A stretch of 64,000 bases of DNA from Desulfovibrionaceae bacterium (GTDB taxonomy: Bacteria > Desulfobacterota > Desulfovibrionia > Desulfovibrionales > Desulfovibrionaceae), in NCBI GenBank assembly GCA_028689675.1, contig JAQVCS010000002.1, positions 174,966 through 238,965 of the forward strand, written 5' to 3'. A program made the translations under genes and the position numbers. The notes under the pieces were generated by a model, which saw nothing but the letters and a program-made list of their open reading frames with translations, searched no databases and was not told where the DNA came from. This document shows positions 30,502 through 41,223 of this stretch, in pieces. How positions within the stretch are numbered: position 1 is the first letter of the stretch; every line of letters starts with the position of its first letter.

Positions 30502-30774
30502 ACTGGCAGTGTAGCGCAGAGCCAGCCGCAATGTAAAGAAGCACGGCCTTGGCATAGATAGATAAAGAGGCACAAAGCGCTTGTCTTTATGCCTCTTTTT
30601 TACTTTTATTTGCCTGATCTCAGTATTGTAAACACTATAGGAGTTTTGTTTGCCAGCAAGGAAGACAAGGCTTTTATGCAGGCAGTGTACTATGACTCGA
30701 CCAGAATAAAAGTTGAAGTCTGACGCCGCCAAAAGTAAAAAATCTCATGTTGACATGCCCTAGAGTCTTTTACC

Positions 30775-30877
30775 TTTGAAAATGCTCGCAAGGTTTCGTA
30801 AGAAATTCTTGCCGCTCAAAGCGCACAAGGGGAATGTACTTCCCCGTTATGTGAGCTTTGAACGTGAAGCTACTTTA
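30775..30877 (+). repeat. Structured intergenic repeat, copy A
   Basis: A 100-base sequence in the 400-base gap 30502-30900 between prmC and lon is repeated in reverse orientation at 58761-58860. The first 21 bases (TTTGAAAATGCTCGCAAGGTT) are identical. The rest folds into a long hairpin (CAAAGCGCACA...GGGGAA with TTCCCC...TGTGAGCTTTG) whose arms keep pairing between copies despite changes. No gene is seen in this gap; the prmC promoter presumably lies in its left half. Confidence 0.65.
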
Positions 30878-30900
30878 GGTTGGCGCAGCGCCTTGCCTTG

Positions 30901-33384
30901 CTATTCAAAAACAAGGGGCAGCACATCGTCATAATGCTCCACGGGGTGCACGGTGATTTTTTCAAGCAAATCTGCGGGTATTTCTTCAATATCCTTGGTA
31001 TTTTGCTTGGGAATGATCACATGCTTCAAATTGTGGTTTACGCCAGCAAGGATTTTTTCTTTAATGCCGCCCACGGGCAGCACACGGCCTTGCAGGGTTA
31101 TTTCCCCAGTCATGCACAAGTCTCCGCGTACTTTTTTGCCCGTTAAGGCTGAAATGAGCGCGGTGGTCAGGGTAATGCCAGCAGAAGGCCCATCTTTGGG
31201 CGTGGCTCCTGCGGGCACATGAATGTGCAAATCATGCTTTTCAAAGGCATCGTCGGCAATGCCCAAAGCCTGCGCGCGGCTGCGAATATAGCTTTCTGCT
31301 GCCTGTGCGCTTTCTTTCATCACATCGCCCAGCTTGCCCGTAAGCATCAGGCCGCCCTTGCCCGGCATGGCTATGGCTTCAATGGTCAGCACTTCGCCGC
31401 CTACGGGCGTCCATGCCAGCCCCAGCGCCATGCCAGCCCCCAGAATTTTGGCATTGTCGTCTTCCAGATAGCGCGGCACACCCAGCAATTTCTCCACACT
31501 GTCGGCATTGATAGTGAAGGGCGGCTGCTCATTTTCTGCCTTTTTGCGTGCTGTTTTGCGGCACAGGGCGGTCAGTTCGCGTTCAAGGTTACGCAGGCCA
31601 GCTTCTCGCGTATATTCTTTGATAACGCGCACAATGGCGGCTTCGTCAATATGAATATCACTGGGCAGCAGGCCGTTTTCGTGAATGGCCTTGGGAATAA
31701 GGTATTTGTTGGCAATGGCTACTTTTTCTTGCACAGTATAGCCAGAAAGTTCAATAATTTCCATACGGTCAAGCAAAGGCCCCGGTATGGTATCCAGCCT
31801 ATTGGCCGTGCACAGGAACATGACCTTGGAAAGGTCAAAGGGCACATTGAGGTAATGATCGCTGAAGCTGAAGTTCTGTTCTGGGTCGAGCACTTCCAGC
31901 AGGGCAGAAGAGGGATCGCCGCGGAAATCTGCCCCCAGCTTATCCACTTCATCCAGCACAATCACGGGGTTGCGCGTGCCTGCCTGCTTTAAGGCCTGAA
32001 TGATGCGCCCCGGCATAGAGCCAATGTAGGTGCGGCGGTGACCACGAATTTCTGCTTCATCGTGCATGCCGCCCAGAGAAAGACGCTGGAATTTGCGCCC
32101 CAAAGCGCGGGCTATAGAGCGCCCAAGCGAGGTTTTGCCCGTGCCAGGAGGGCCCACAAAACACAGAATAGGCCCTTTAGATTCGGGGTTCAGCTTGCGG
32201 ACACTAAGGAATTCTAAAATGCGGTCTTTAATTTTATCAAGGCCATAGTGGTCTTCATTCAGCACGGCAGCGGCTGCGTGAATATCCAGCTTGTCGCGCG
32301 AGGTCTTTTTCCACGGCAATTCCACCAGCCAGTCCAAATAGGAGCGCACAACATTGGCTTCTGAAGAATCGGCATGCATAGAGCGCAGACGGCGCAACTG
32401 CTTGTCCGCTTCTTTTTTGACCTCTTTAGGCAGGCCAATCTTGGCAAGCTGGGCGCTGAGGCTTTCAATTTCATCCTCTTCGCCTTCGCCGCCGTCACCC
32501 AATTCATGGCGAATAGCTTTAAGCTGTTCACGCAGAAAATAATCTTTTTGCGCTTTATCCATGCCTTCACGGGCAGAATTTTGAATACGCGCCTGCACGG
32601 TGGCTACTTCCACCTCTTTGTGCAGCAGGGTATTTACCTTTTCCAGCCTTTCAACAGGGTCAACAGCCTCTAAAATATGCTGCGCTTCTTCTATTTTAAG
32701 GCGCATATTGGAGGCAACAAGGTCGGCCAAGCGCCCAGGCTCTTGCACGCTTTGCAAAATAGAGGTTATGTCGCTGGCGGGCAGGCCGCGCAGGCTCAAG
32801 ACCTTTTCGCTTTGTTCGCGCACAGTGCGCAGCAAGGCTTCAAGCGCGGGGCTTTCTTCAGGGTTGCTTTCTTCTAGAATGCTGACGCGGGCTTCAAAAT
32901 AGGGCTCGCGCTGGGTGTAGGCTTCCACATGGGCGCGATTGACGCCCTGCACCAGCACCTTGATGCGCCCATCGGGCATTTTGAGCATGCGCATAATGTG
33001 CACCACTGTGCCCACGCTGAATAAATCTTCAGGGCTGGGCTCTTCTTGGTGCTCGTCTTTTTGCGTGCACACCAGCATATGCCTTTTGCTGGCAAGGGCG
33101 GCCTCAACAGCGCGCACCGATTTTTCCCGCCCAATAAAGAGCGGCAATATCATATAATTAAAGACAACGACATCGCGCACGCTGAGCACGGGCAGCACAT
33201 CGGGCAGGTCTTCTTCGGCACTGTCTTGTTGTGCTGCTTCGCCTTCGGGCTGGTCTGCCTTGTCAAGTGCGCCGCTGGCAAGCAGCATTTCTTCCAAAGC
33301 GTCTTCTAAGCTTTGCTCGGTATCGTGCTGTGCCTGTTCTGCGGCAGTATTGGTTATTTTTTTTTCGTCATTATCGTAAGGCAT
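30901..33384 (-). CDS. lon: ATP-dependent protease Lon
   Basis: 827 residues. After an acidic 60-residue extension comes the substrate-binding LON domain ([23 protein letters not shown]), a coiled coil, the AAA module with Walker A GPPGTGKT (411-418), and the protease domain with catalytic Ser in DGPSAGI and Lys in LTGKKVRGD. It degrades misfolded and short-lived regulatory proteins in the cytoplasm. It starts 5 bases after radC, so the two are co-transcribed. No heat-shock promoter is evident directly upstream. Confidence 0.97.
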   Translation of the reverse strand: MPYDNDEKKITNTAAEQAQHDTEQSLEDALEEMLLASGALDKADQPEGEAAQQDSAEEDLPDVLPVLSVRDVVVFNYMILPLFIGREKSVRAVEAALASKRHMLVCTQKDEHQEEPSPEDLFSVGTVVHIMRMLKMPDGRIKVLVQGVNRAHVEAYTQREPYFEARVSILEESNPEESPALEALLRTVREQSEKVLSLRGLPASDITSILQSVQEPGRLADLVASNMRLKIEEAQHILEAVDPVERLEKVNTLLHKEVEVATVQARIQNSAREGMDKAQKDYFLREQLKAIRHELGDGGEGEEDEIESLSAQLAKIGLPKEVKKEADKQLRRLRSMHADSSEANVVRSYLDWLVELPWKKTSRDKLDIHAAAAVLNEDHYGLDKIKDRILEFLSVRKLNPESKGPILCFVGPPGTGKTSLGRSIARALGRKFQRLSLGGMHDEAEIRGHRRTYIGSMPGRIIQALKQAGTRNPVIVLDEVDKLGADFRGDPSSALLEVLDPEQNFSFSDHYLNVPFDLSKVMFLCTANRLDTIPGPLLDRMEIIELSGYTVQEKVAIANKYLIPKAIHENGLLPSDIHIDEAAIVRVIKEYTREAGLRNLERELTALCRKTARKKAENEQPPFTINADSVEKLLGVPRYLEDDNAKILGAGMALGLAWTPVGGEVLTIEAIAMPGKGGLMLTGKLGDVMKESAQAAESYIRSRAQALGIADDAFEKHDLHIHVPAGATPKDGPSAGITLTTALISALTGKKVRGDLCMTGEITLQGRVLPVGGIKEKILAGVNHNLKHVIIPKQNTKDIEEIPADLLEKITVHPVEHYDDVLPLVFE

Positions 33385-33389
33385 GAGTA

Positions 33390-34085
33390 TTATTCTCCCA
33401 AATCATCAAGCAGGCCATGACCAGCAAGGCTGCAATAGTCATCACCAGTGACAATAATGTGGTCTATCAGACGCATATTCATGCGTAAGGCCAAAGTGCC
33501 CAGTTCGCGCGTTAGGGTTAAATCGGGTGCGGAGGGTCTGGGGTTGCCGCCCGGGTGGTTGTGCACCAGCACTATGCCCACGGCATTGTGGCGCAGGGCT
33601 GCTGCCAGCACTTCACGCGGTTCAATGGCCACGCGGCACAAGTCTCCCTGCCGCAATTGCATCCATTGCAAAAGGCGGTTTTGCGAATCAAGCAGAACCG
33701 CCCAGCATTCTTCATGGGCAGCATTGCCCAGCCTGCTTTGTGCCATAAGGGCAAGGCTTTGCGGGTCTGTCACCGTTTCGCGCCTGCGCACAGCCCCCGC
33801 AGCGTGGCGGGCAAAGCATTCATGCAGCACAAGCCAAAAAGTGCTGAGCCCTTCACCAAAACCCGGCACGGCGGCAAGCTCGTCAGGCCGTGCATTCAGC
33901 ACTCCGCGCACACTGTCAAAGCGCTGCAACAAGTCTTTGGCCAATGCTTTCGTATCTTTACGTAGAATAACATAGCCCAGCAACAGTTCCAGCAGCTCAT
34001 AATCGGGCACGAGTAAAGGGTTTTTACAAAAACGCTCTCGTAGGCGTGCCTTGTGCCCAGCGTGGGGGTTTTGTTTTTCCGTCAT
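33390..34085 (-). CDS. radC: RadC family JAB-domain protein
   Basis: 231 residues. A helix-hairpin-helix-like N-terminus ([14 protein letters not shown]) precedes a JAB/MPN metalloprotease-like domain with [14 protein letters not shown]. The family was named for a supposed repair role that has since been questioned; its biochemical activity is uncertain. It is the first gene of a radC-lon pair. Confidence 0.93.
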   Translation of the reverse strand: MTEKQNPHAGHKARLRERFCKNPLLVPDYELLELLLGYVILRKDTKALAKDLLQRFDSVRGVLNARPDELAAVPGFGEGLSTFWLVLHECFARHAAGAVRRRETVTDPQSLALMAQSRLGNAAHEECWAVLLDSQNRLLQWMQLRQGDLCRVAIEPREVLAAALRHNAVGIVLVHNHPGGNPRPSAPDLTLTRELGTLALRMNMRLIDHIIVTGDDYCSLAGHGLLDDLGE

Positions 34086-34154
34086 AATTAAGTAAGCAGT
34101 GTTGTTATATAGGCAAGGGGTAGGGGGCAGCTTCTTATGCGCACAGGGCAGGTA

Positions 34155-35183
34155 CTAGCGGGCAAACAAAAGGCCAAGCTCGGCAACCAGAGCGTCAAGA
34201 GCCTGTTCGGGGCTGCGTTCGCCAGCTTTGACCTGCCATTCTGCATACATGACGGCCTTGATAAGCTTGGCTACCCCAGCAGTGCCCAAGGTGCGCGCCA
34301 AAGCTTGCTTTTGTGCGGCATCATTGGGGTGCAGGCGCACTCTTTCACCCATACAAATTTGCCAAAGCAGCCTTGCTTCACGCAGCAGCAAAGCCAAAAA
34401 GGGGAAAAGTAGGCCGTCATCATCTTTTTTGCCCCTGCTTATCTGCTCCCATGCGGCAAGGGTGTTGCCTGCCTGCACCAAACGGATAAAGGCAAAAATA
34501 TCAAATTCTGGCTTCCAGCCTGCTGTTTGCGTCATGGCAGGGCTGATGGCTGTGCCGTGAAAGACAGCTAATTTTTGTAATTCATTTTCAATAGTTGCCG
34601 CATCGGGGGGCACGGCGGCGCACAGGGCTTCCAGCGCGCCCGCGGCATAGCGTATGCCCAGCGCCGTGCTGCGTTTTTGTATATACTGTCGCAGGCCGCG
34701 GGCATCCAGCCCAGCGCTGCGCCACACCCAGCGCTGCTTGTCGGCAAAAGCAAGGCAGGGCAGTTTGGCAATATGCGCCGCCAGCTTGGGCTGCCCCTTT
34801 TCCCACGCATTTTCTAAGCAAAAAAAAGGCCAGCATTGGGCATTGGGTTTGGCAAGGGCGGCAGAAATCTTTTTCCACACAGCAGCGGGTATGGCTTGGG
34901 CATTGCGCACAATAAGCGCGCGCGGCGTGCCAAAAAGCCCTTGCAGGGTAAGCTGTTCCCAAAATTGTGCTGAAAGTTCTTCATCGCCCCAGTGGACATG
35001 CTCTTCCCACGCTTTGCTGCCCTCGGGTGGGCATGTGGCAAGCTGGGTATGAATAAATTCCCTCGTAATATAGGCATCGGGGCAAATGCAAAAGGTAAAG
35101 CCAGCGCGTTGGGGCATAGTTTTTATCAATACGGTTAGGTGTGCTTGCACAAGGTTTTGTACCTTGTCAGTAAAAAACAGCAT
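34155..35183 (-). CDS. holA: DNA polymerase III delta subunit
   Basis: 342 residues. It matches HolA in length and layout: a poorly conserved N-terminal region, a middle stretch ending PPDAATIENELQKLAVF, and a C-terminal helical collar domain (PFLALLLREARLLWQICMGERV). The delta subunit opens the sliding clamp within the clamp loader. It follows the leuS terminator and precedes radC by 69 bases. Confidence 0.85.
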   Translation of the reverse strand: MLFFTDKVQNLVQAHLTVLIKTMPQRAGFTFCICPDAYITREFIHTQLATCPPEGSKAWEEHVHWGDEELSAQFWEQLTLQGLFGTPRALIVRNAQAIPAAVWKKISAALAKPNAQCWPFFCLENAWEKGQPKLAAHIAKLPCLAFADKQRWVWRSAGLDARGLRQYIQKRSTALGIRYAAGALEALCAAVPPDAATIENELQKLAVFHGTAISPAMTQTAGWKPEFDIFAFIRLVQAGNTLAAWEQISRGKKDDDGLLFPFLALLLREARLLWQICMGERVRLHPNDAAQKQALARTLGTAGVAKLIKAVMYAEWQVKAGERSPEQALDALVAELGLLFAR

Positions 35184-35308
35184 GACGTTTTCTTGTGTAG
35201 CTGTACCCTACAACAGGCAGAGGGGCAAGCCTTGTGCCTTAGGGCTGGCAAGCGCTGCTTAAGCAAGTATGTGGCAGAAAAAAAGAAAGCAGGTCTGCTT
35301 TGGCATGC

Positions 35309-35339
35309 AAAAAGGGCGGCAGAAAGCCTGCCGCCCTTT
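35309..35339 (-). terminator. Intrinsic terminator after leuS
   Basis: GGGCGGCAG (35314-35322) pairs with CTGCCGCCC (35328-35336), with AAA/TTT extending the stem and a minus-strand T run. It ends the riboflavin-nusB-leuS transcript. Confidence 0.88.
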
Positions 35340-35369
35340 CACATGCACGCTGTTTTGTGCGTGAGGTAT

Positions 35370-37883
35370 TTAATTGGCAACAATATTCACTAGCTTGCCC
35401 GGCACTACAATAACTTTGCGTATGGTCAGGCCAGCGGTGTGGCGCATAATGTTTTCATCTTGACGGGCAAAGGCTTCTAAGCTGGCTTTGTCTGCCTGTG
35501 CTGGCACCTCCACCGTGCCGCGCAGCTTGCCATTAACCTGCAAGGCAATGGTCAGCACATCCTGTTGCAGGGCGTTTTCCTGCCACTGCGGCCAAGGCTG
35601 GGTATCCATGGCGTCTTTATGCCCCAAATCTTCCCATAATTCTGCGCAGACGTGGGGGGTTACAGGGGCAAGCAGGGTAAGCACCGTAGCCATGGCAGAA
35701 GAAAACACCGTGGCATTGGCCGCGTCTGCACACAGCGCTTCGCGGCTGGCATACATGGCATTCACCAATTCCATAATGGCGGAAATGGCCGTGTTGAATT
35801 GGAAGCGGTTGCCTATATCTTCCCCAGCTTTTTTCACCGTTAGGTGCTCTTTACGGCGCAGCTCTTTGGCTGCGGGGCTGTGGGCATCGGCAGCAAGGCT
35901 GGAGCAGGCTGGCACGGCCTTCAGCACAGGGCGGGCATCCATATACAAGCGCCACACGCGGGCAATAAAGCGCGAAGAACCATCAATGCCGCTGTCTGAC
36001 CAGTCAAAATCGCGCTCTGGCGGTGCGGCAAAGAGGCAGAACAAGCGCACTGTATCCGCCCCATATTTGCTGATCATCAGCGTGGGGTCAACGACATTGC
36101 CCTTTGATTTCGACATTTTCGTGCCGTCTTTGAGCACCATGCCTTGAGTGAGCAAGTTTTTGAAGGGTTCGGCAATATTTTTGGGGAAAAAGCCGCAGTC
36201 GCGCAAAACCTTGGTGAAAAAGCGGGAATAGAGCAAATGCAAAATAGCATGTTCCACGCCGCCAATATATTGATCCACGGGCAGCCAATAGCTGAGAGCC
36301 TCGCGGTCAAAGGGGGCATCGGTATTGCGGGCGGCGGTATAGCGGGCAAAATACCATGACGATTCCACAAAGGTATCCATGGTATCTGTTTCACGGCGAG
36401 CCTTGCCGCCGCAGCGCGGGCAGGTGCATTCGGCAAAGGGTGCATAGTCGGGCAGGGGGGAACGGCCGTCGGGGCGCGTTTTTACATCCATAGGCAATTG
36501 CACGGGCAGGTTTTCTTCCTTTTCGGGCACCACACCGCAATGCTCGCAATACATAACGGGAATAGGCGCGCCCCAAAAACGCTGGCGTGAAATATTCCAG
36601 TCGCGCAGGCGGTAATTCACCGTGCCCTTGCCCTTGCCAGCACTGTGTAAAGCCTGCGTAATAGCCTGCTTGGCTGCTTCATTGGTCATGCCAGTAAAGG
36701 CATCGGAATGCACCATCATGCCAGCACCAGTCATGGCTTCGCTCATGCTTGCGGGGTTCAGCTCTTCACCTTCGGGCTGAATAACCACAATTTTGGGCAG
36801 GGCATATTTGTTGGCAAATTCGAAATCGCGCTGGTCATGCGCGGGCACGGCCATAACAGCGCCTGTGCCGTATTCTGCCAGCACAAAGTTGCCCAGCCAC
36901 AGGGGCACTTGCGCGCCTGTGAAGGGGTGAATAGCATACGCGCCTGTAAAAATACCTTCTTTTTCCAGCGTGTCGGACTGGCGCTCCAGCCTGTCCATAG
37001 CCCGGATGCGCGTAATAAATTCATTCACGGCATCGGCATGTTCATAGCCCTGAATAAGCTCCTGCACCAAGGGGTGCTCAGGAGCAAGGGTAATGAAGGA
37101 AACACCAAAAATTGTGTCTGGACGGGTGGTAAATACATCCAGAGAAGAGGCGCTACCGCAGGGCTTGGCCAGATCAAAGGTGATTTGCGCCCCAGTCGAT
37201 TTGCCTATCCAGTTGCGCTGCATGGCCAGCACACGCTCTGGCCAGCCGCCTTCAAGCAGCTTGAGGTCATCAAGCAATTCTTCGGCATAATCGGTAATTT
37301 TTAAAAACCATTGCGTCAGGTCTTTTTGCACCACATGCGAATCGCAGCGCCAGCATTGGCCGTCAATAACTTGCTCGTTTGCCAGCACGGTATGGCAGGA
37401 AGGGCACCAGTTTTGCGGCGCTTTTTTGCGGTAAATAAGCCCTTTTTCGAGCAGACGCAAAAAGAACATCTGCTCCCATTTGTAATATTCTGGGCGGCAG
37501 GTGGCCACTTCTCTGTCCCAATCATAGGAATAGCCCAAGCGCTGCAGCTGGGTACGCATATTGGCTATGTTGGAATAGGTCCATTCTGCGGGGTGTGTAT
37601 TGTGCTTGATGGCGGCATTTTCTGCTGGCAGGCCAAAGGCATCCCAGCCAATGGGGTGCAGCACGTTATAGCCCTGCATACGACGAAAACGGGCTATGAC
37701 GTCACCAATGGAATAGTTGCGGACATGCCCCATGTGAATATTGCCTGAAGGGTAGGGGAACATTTCCAGCACATAATATTTGGGCTTGCCAGATGTGTGA
37801 GAGCAAGCATAGATCTTGCTTTCCATCCAGTGTTTTTGCCATTTCAGCTCAATAGCTTCGGGATTATACCGTTCTTGCGTCAT
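35370..37883 (-). CDS. leuS: Leucyl-tRNA synthetase
   Basis: 837 residues, a normal bacterial class I enzyme. It shows the HIGH-type motif HMGHVRNYS, the zinc-ribbon cysteines (WCPSCHTVLANEQVIDGQCWRC split around CxxC pairs), the CP1 editing domain (TTRPDTIFG, TGAVMAVPAHDQRD) and KMSKSKGN. It charges tRNA-Leu and clears mischarged products. It is the last gene of the block, 64 bases after nusB. Confidence 0.98.
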   Translation of the reverse strand: MTQERYNPEAIELKWQKHWMESKIYACSHTSGKPKYYVLEMFPYPSGNIHMGHVRNYSIGDVIARFRRMQGYNVLHPIGWDAFGLPAENAAIKHNTHPAEWTYSNIANMRTQLQRLGYSYDWDREVATCRPEYYKWEQMFFLRLLEKGLIYRKKAPQNWCPSCHTVLANEQVIDGQCWRCDSHVVQKDLTQWFLKITDYAEELLDDLKLLEGGWPERVLAMQRNWIGKSTGAQITFDLAKPCGSASSLDVFTTRPDTIFGVSFITLAPEHPLVQELIQGYEHADAVNEFITRIRAMDRLERQSDTLEKEGIFTGAYAIHPFTGAQVPLWLGNFVLAEYGTGAVMAVPAHDQRDFEFANKYALPKIVVIQPEGEELNPASMSEAMTGAGMMVHSDAFTGMTNEAAKQAITQALHSAGKGKGTVNYRLRDWNISRQRFWGAPIPVMYCEHCGVVPEKEENLPVQLPMDVKTRPDGRSPLPDYAPFAECTCPRCGGKARRETDTMDTFVESSWYFARYTAARNTDAPFDREALSYWLPVDQYIGGVEHAILHLLYSRFFTKVLRDCGFFPKNIAEPFKNLLTQGMVLKDGTKMSKSKGNVVDPTLMISKYGADTVRLFCLFAAPPERDFDWSDSGIDGSSRFIARVWRLYMDARPVLKAVPACSSLAADAHSPAAKELRRKEHLTVKKAGEDIGNRFQFNTAISAIMELVNAMYASREALCADAANATVFSSAMATVLTLLAPVTPHVCAELWEDLGHKDAMDTQPWPQWQENALQQDVLTIALQVNGKLRGTVEVPAQADKASLEAFARQDENIMRHTAGLTIRKVIVVPGKLVNIVAN

Positions 37884-37947
37884 GGTTTTTTGCCTGATGA
37901 TATTATTTTTTTATGCAGACAGGGCAAAAAGCTGCCCTGTTGCGCTA

Positions 37948-38436
37948 TTATAAAGTTTCCTGTTCTTTGCACGCGGCATCAAGAATGCCATTGACAAAGC
38001 TGGCGGCTTTTTGATCGCCAAAGTTTTTTGCCAAATCAAGGGCTTCGTTGATAGCCACTTTGGCAGGCACATCATCGCGGCGGCTGGTCAGTTCAAATAA
38101 GGCCAAGCGTAACACGGTGAGTTCTATACGGCCTATACGGTCGGTGCGCCAGTTTTTGGCATGGGCATTAATAAGGGCATCAAGTCGGGCGCATTCTTTC
38201 CACACGCCTTCTACCAGCTCCCAAGCAAAGCCTGCGGGGTAGAGTTCTTCCCCCTGTTTGCCTTCTTTTTCCTGCAATTCACGCGCGGCAGCGAGGGCGG
38301 CGGCATTGTCTGGCGACTGCCAATAGGCTGCGCGCAATTCGCCAGCACTTTGGGCAGGGCTGAAGGTGAGGCCGTACAAGACCTGAAAGGCAAGCGCGCG
38401 CCCGCCACGGCGGGTGGCTGTTTTTTCTTTAGCCAT
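37948..38436 (-). CDS. nusB: Transcription antitermination factor NusB
   Basis: 162 residues, all-helical. Landmarks are RRGGRALAFQVLYGL, RIGRIELTVLRLALFEL and VAINEALDLAKNFGDQKAASFVNGILD. With NusE it binds boxA RNA in rRNA antitermination. It starts 2 bases after ribH, the common ribH-nusB pairing. Confidence 0.96.
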   Translation of the reverse strand: MAKEKTATRRGGRALAFQVLYGLTFSPAQSAGELRAAYWQSPDNAAALAAARELQEKEGKQGEELYPAGFAWELVEGVWKECARLDALINAHAKNWRTDRIGRIELTVLRLALFELTSRRDDVPAKVAINEALDLAKNFGDQKAASFVNGILDAACKEQETL

Positions 38437-38438
38437 AA

Positions 38439-38912
38439 TTATAATTGCTCCAGCACGCGCACAGTCTCAAGCAGGGCAGCGGCCGCTTCCACACCCTTGT
38501 TGCCGCCCTTAGAGCCAGCGCGCTCTATGGCTTGTTCCAAATTATCGGTAGTGAGCAGGCCAAAGCCAATGGGCATGCCGCTGCTTAAGCTGACCTGACC
38601 AATGCCCTTGGCGGCTTCGGCGCACACATAGTCAAAATGTGGTGTGCCGCCGCGAATAACTGCGCCCAAGGCAATAATGCCATCATACTTTTTGCTGCCT
38701 TCGGCAATTTTTTTGCAGGCAATGGGCAGCTCAAAAGCACCAGGAATGCGAATAATAGTGATGTTGGCCTTGTCTGCACCGTGGCGCGTTAAATAATCAA
38801 CAGCGCCGCCCACCAGACGGTCAACAATAATATCATTAAAACGGGTTGCAACAATGGCAAAATGAAGCCCAGCAGCATTCATTTGCCCTTCAATAACGTG
38901 CATATCAGCCAT
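38439..38912 (-). CDS. ribH: 6,7-dimethyl-8-ribityllumazine synthase
   Basis: 157 residues. [32 protein letters not shown] and [15 protein letters not shown] are typical. The enzyme condenses the aminouracil with dihydroxybutanone phosphate to give lumazine. The usual supplier gene ribBA is not between ribE and ribH here, although that is a common place for it in related genomes. Confidence 0.97.
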   Translation of the reverse strand: MADMHVIEGQMNAAGLHFAIVATRFNDIIVDRLVGGAVDYLTRHGADKANITIIRIPGAFELPIACKKIAEGSKKYDGIIALGAVIRGGTPHFDYVCAEAAKGIGQVSLSSGMPIGFGLLTTDNLEQAIERAGSKGGNKGVEAAAALLETVRVLEQL

Positions 38913-38936
38913 TATGTGTTCTCCTGTATCTTTTTG

Positions 38937-39590
38937 TTAGAAAAAACCATGCTCGGCAAGAAATTGTTCGGTAATAGCAGAGGGGGCTGTGCTTTGTGCA
39001 GCCCAAGGTTGCAGCATATTGCGCACATATTTGCCTATGACATCTGTTTCCATATTCACCAGCACTCCAGTCTTCCACTGGCCAATGGTGGTGCGTTTTT
39101 GCGTATCGGGAATAACATTGACGCTCAGGAAATCCTGCCCGCAGGTATTCACCGTAAGGCTGACGCCATCTAGCGTGACCGAGCCTTTGGCAATAACCTC
39201 GGGGGCATATTGCTGTGGAAATTTCAGCGTGATGCAGCACGATTCCCCAGCCTCTTTTATGCTGTGCACCGTGGCCAAGCAATCGACATGCCCGCTCACA
39301 ATATGCCCGCCCAGCCTGTCGCCCACAGCAAGGGCACGCTCTAAATTCACCAAAGAGCCCACGCTAAGGCTGGCAAGACTGGTGCGCGTCATGGTTTCTG
39401 CCGAGGCATAGACGCTGAATTGATTCATGCCAAAATCTTCCACAGAAAGGCAGGTGCCATTCACCGCAATAGATTCGCCGCCCACAATATGCGGCAGGTC
39501 AAACAAAGCCCGAATGCTCAGGCGGCATTCCTTGCCTTGCGGGTGCAGGGCAAGAATGCACCCCTGCCCCTGAATTAAGCCTGTAAACAT
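38937..39590 (-). CDS. ribE: Riboflavin synthase alpha chain
   Basis: 217 residues with the duplicated lumazine-binding fold: MFTGLIQGQG and ESIAVNGTCLSVEDFG in the first half, GHIVSGHVD and GSVTLDGVSLTVN in the second. It dismutates two lumazines to riboflavin. It overlaps ribD by 16 bases, indicating coupled translation. Confidence 0.97.
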   Translation of the reverse strand: MFTGLIQGQGCILALHPQGKECRLSIRALFDLPHIVGGESIAVNGTCLSVEDFGMNQFSVYASAETMTRTSLASLSVGSLVNLERALAVGDRLGGHIVSGHVDCLATVHSIKEAGESCCITLKFPQQYAPEVIAKGSVTLDGVSLTVNTCGQDFLSVNVIPDTQKRTTIGQWKTGVLVNMETDVIGKYVRNMLQPWAAQSTAPSAITEQFLAEHGFF

Positions 39591-40747
39591 GCGGCCTCCT
39601 CGCTGTGTTCTTCTTGTGGCAGCAGGGTGGCGGTGGGCAGCAGGGTCATGTGTACATCTCCACCGTATACATGCACTTGCTGAAAGCGCATGCCTATGCC
39701 ATCGGCAATGTGCATGGGGGAAAGGCCGTCGAACAGGGGGCGGGCTTCATTGTCGCCTAAAATGCGGGGGGCAAGGTGCAGCTGAAATTCATCCACCAAA
39801 TCAGCCTGAATGAGCGAAAGCCCCAGCTTACCGCCGCCTTCACAAAGAATATAGGGACAATGCAGCTCGGTATAGAGCTGTTCCAGCGTTGTGGAAAAAT
39901 CAAGGCTGTTGCCCTTGCGTTCTATGGCATACACGCGCGCACCGCGCTGGCGCAGCGAGGCTGCCGCTGGCGAGGCTGCTGCCGCTGGCGAGCCCATAAA
40001 AATGGTTTCGGCAATACGGTCGCGCACTAAAGTATATTCTGTATCGGCATGGGGCATGCGCGAAGTGACCACACAGGCAAGAGGCTGTGCCCCTGTATAG
40101 CCGGGCAGGCGGGCTGAAAGGGTGGGGTTATCGGCACGAAAGGTTGTGCCACCCACCATGACAATGCCGCCGCATGAGCCAATGTGGGCGCGTAAATGAT
40201 GCACTTGCTGGCGGCTTTCTTCGCTGCTTATCCAGCGGGAATTGCCCGTGCGCGTGGCTATTCTGCCATCCAGCGTGGAGGCCATTTTTAAAATCACATA
40301 AGGGCGGCCTGCTTGCCAGCATAAAAAGTCGGCTATTAAATCGCGGCATTGCTGTGCACACAGGCCTACGTCCACGCGCACACCCTGTTCGCGTAAATAC
40401 TCTAGCCCCCCAGCCGCTTTGGGGTTGGGGTCGCGATAGCCCACAATAACATGCTTAATGCCTGCTTCCAGAATGGCCTTGGTACAGGGCGGGGTTTTGC
40501 CATAATGATTGCAAGGTTCAAGCGTGACCAGCAAAGTGCATTCGGCAGGATTGATATTTTTTTGTGCTGCATCGCGCAGACATTCCACCTCGGCATGAGC
40601 CTGCCCAGCGGCATGGTGCCAGCCCTCGGCAACAATATGCCCTTCTTTGACCAGCACAGCGCCTACAGTGGGGTTGGGGCAGGCTGCCCAGCGCCCTTGC
40701 TCTGCCAAAGTAATGGCACGCAGCATAAAAGGAGTAAAAGTGTGCAT
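39575..40747 (-). CDS. ribD: Bifunctional diaminohydroxyphosphoribosylaminopyrimidine deaminase/reductase
   Basis: 390 residues. The N-terminal deaminase has HAEVECLRDA and EPCNHYGKTPPC zinc motifs; the C-terminal reductase has LKMASTLDGRIATRTGNSRWISS. It carries out the second and third steps of riboflavin synthesis. A small in-frame duplication (SPAAAASPAAAS, about residues 255-266) lies between conserved blocks and looks harmless. It overlaps the deaminase gene upstream by 1 base. Confidence 0.97.
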   Translation of the reverse strand: MHTFTPFMLRAITLAEQGRWAACPNPTVGAVLVKEGHIVAEGWHHAAGQAHAEVECLRDAAQKNINPAECTLLVTLEPCNHYGKTPPCTKAILEAGIKHVIVGYRDPNPKAAGGLEYLREQGVRVDVGLCAQQCRDLIADFLCWQAGRPYVILKMASTLDGRIATRTGNSRWISSEESRQQVHHLRAHIGSCGGIVMVGGTTFRADNPTLSARLPGYTGAQPLACVVTSRMPHADTEYTLVRDRIAETIFMGSPAAAASPAAASLRQRGARVYAIERKGNSLDFSTTLEQLYTELHCPYILCEGGGKLGLSLIQADLVDEFQLHLAPRILGDNEARPLFDGLSPMHIADGIGMRFQQVHVYGGDVHMTLLPTATLLPQEEHSEEAACLQA

Positions 40748-41223
40748 CAGTGTTCCAAAATACCGCCATGTGGTGGCGTAAATGAAAGTTTAACCAAGGG
40801 GATGTTTGCCTCTTTCAGCAAGGTGTCGGCCAGTTCATCGGGGTAGTCTTCCACATAATAAATATGTTGGATGCCACAATTAATCAGCATTTTAGCGCAC
40901 AGGGAACAAGGGCGTGTGGTGCAATACAGGTCTGCCCCCGAAATATCAAGGCTGTGCGTGGCGGCCTGAATAATAACATTTTGTTCGGCATGCAGGGCGC
41001 GGCAAATTTCATGGCGCTGCCCAGAAGGGATGCCCAGCTGTTCACGCAGGCAGCCAATATCAAGGCAGTGCGGCACGCCAGAGGGCGCGCCATTATAGCC
41101 CGTGGCAAGAATGCGCTTGTCTTTAACAGCAATTGCCCCTACCTGACGCCGCAGGCAGGTAGAGCGCTGGGCAACAAGGTAGGTGATATTTAAGAAATAT
41201 TCTGGCCATGAAGAACGTGGCAT
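40747..41223 (-). CDS. Deoxycytidylate (dCMP) deaminase family protein
   Basis: 158 residues from ATG 41223 (CGAGG upstream). The zinc-deaminase motifs are [10 protein letters not shown] and [11 protein letters not shown], and the start [32 protein letters not shown] is standard for the family. It would convert dCMP to dUMP for thymidylate synthesis. It is the first gene of the riboflavin segment, after the glyA terminator. Confidence 0.92.
   Translation of the reverse strand: MPRSSWPEYFLNITYLVAQRSTCLRRQVGAIAVKDKRILATGYNGAPSGVPHCLDIGCLREQLGIPSGQRHEICRALHAEQNVIIQAATHSLDISGADLYCTTRPCSLCAKMLINCGIQHIYYVEDYPDELADTLLKEANIPLVKLSFTPPHGGILEH

Noticed and set aside
39955..39995. Short tandem duplication in ribD as a sign of a broken gene
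   Set aside because: The repeat is in frame and both enzyme domains stay intact.
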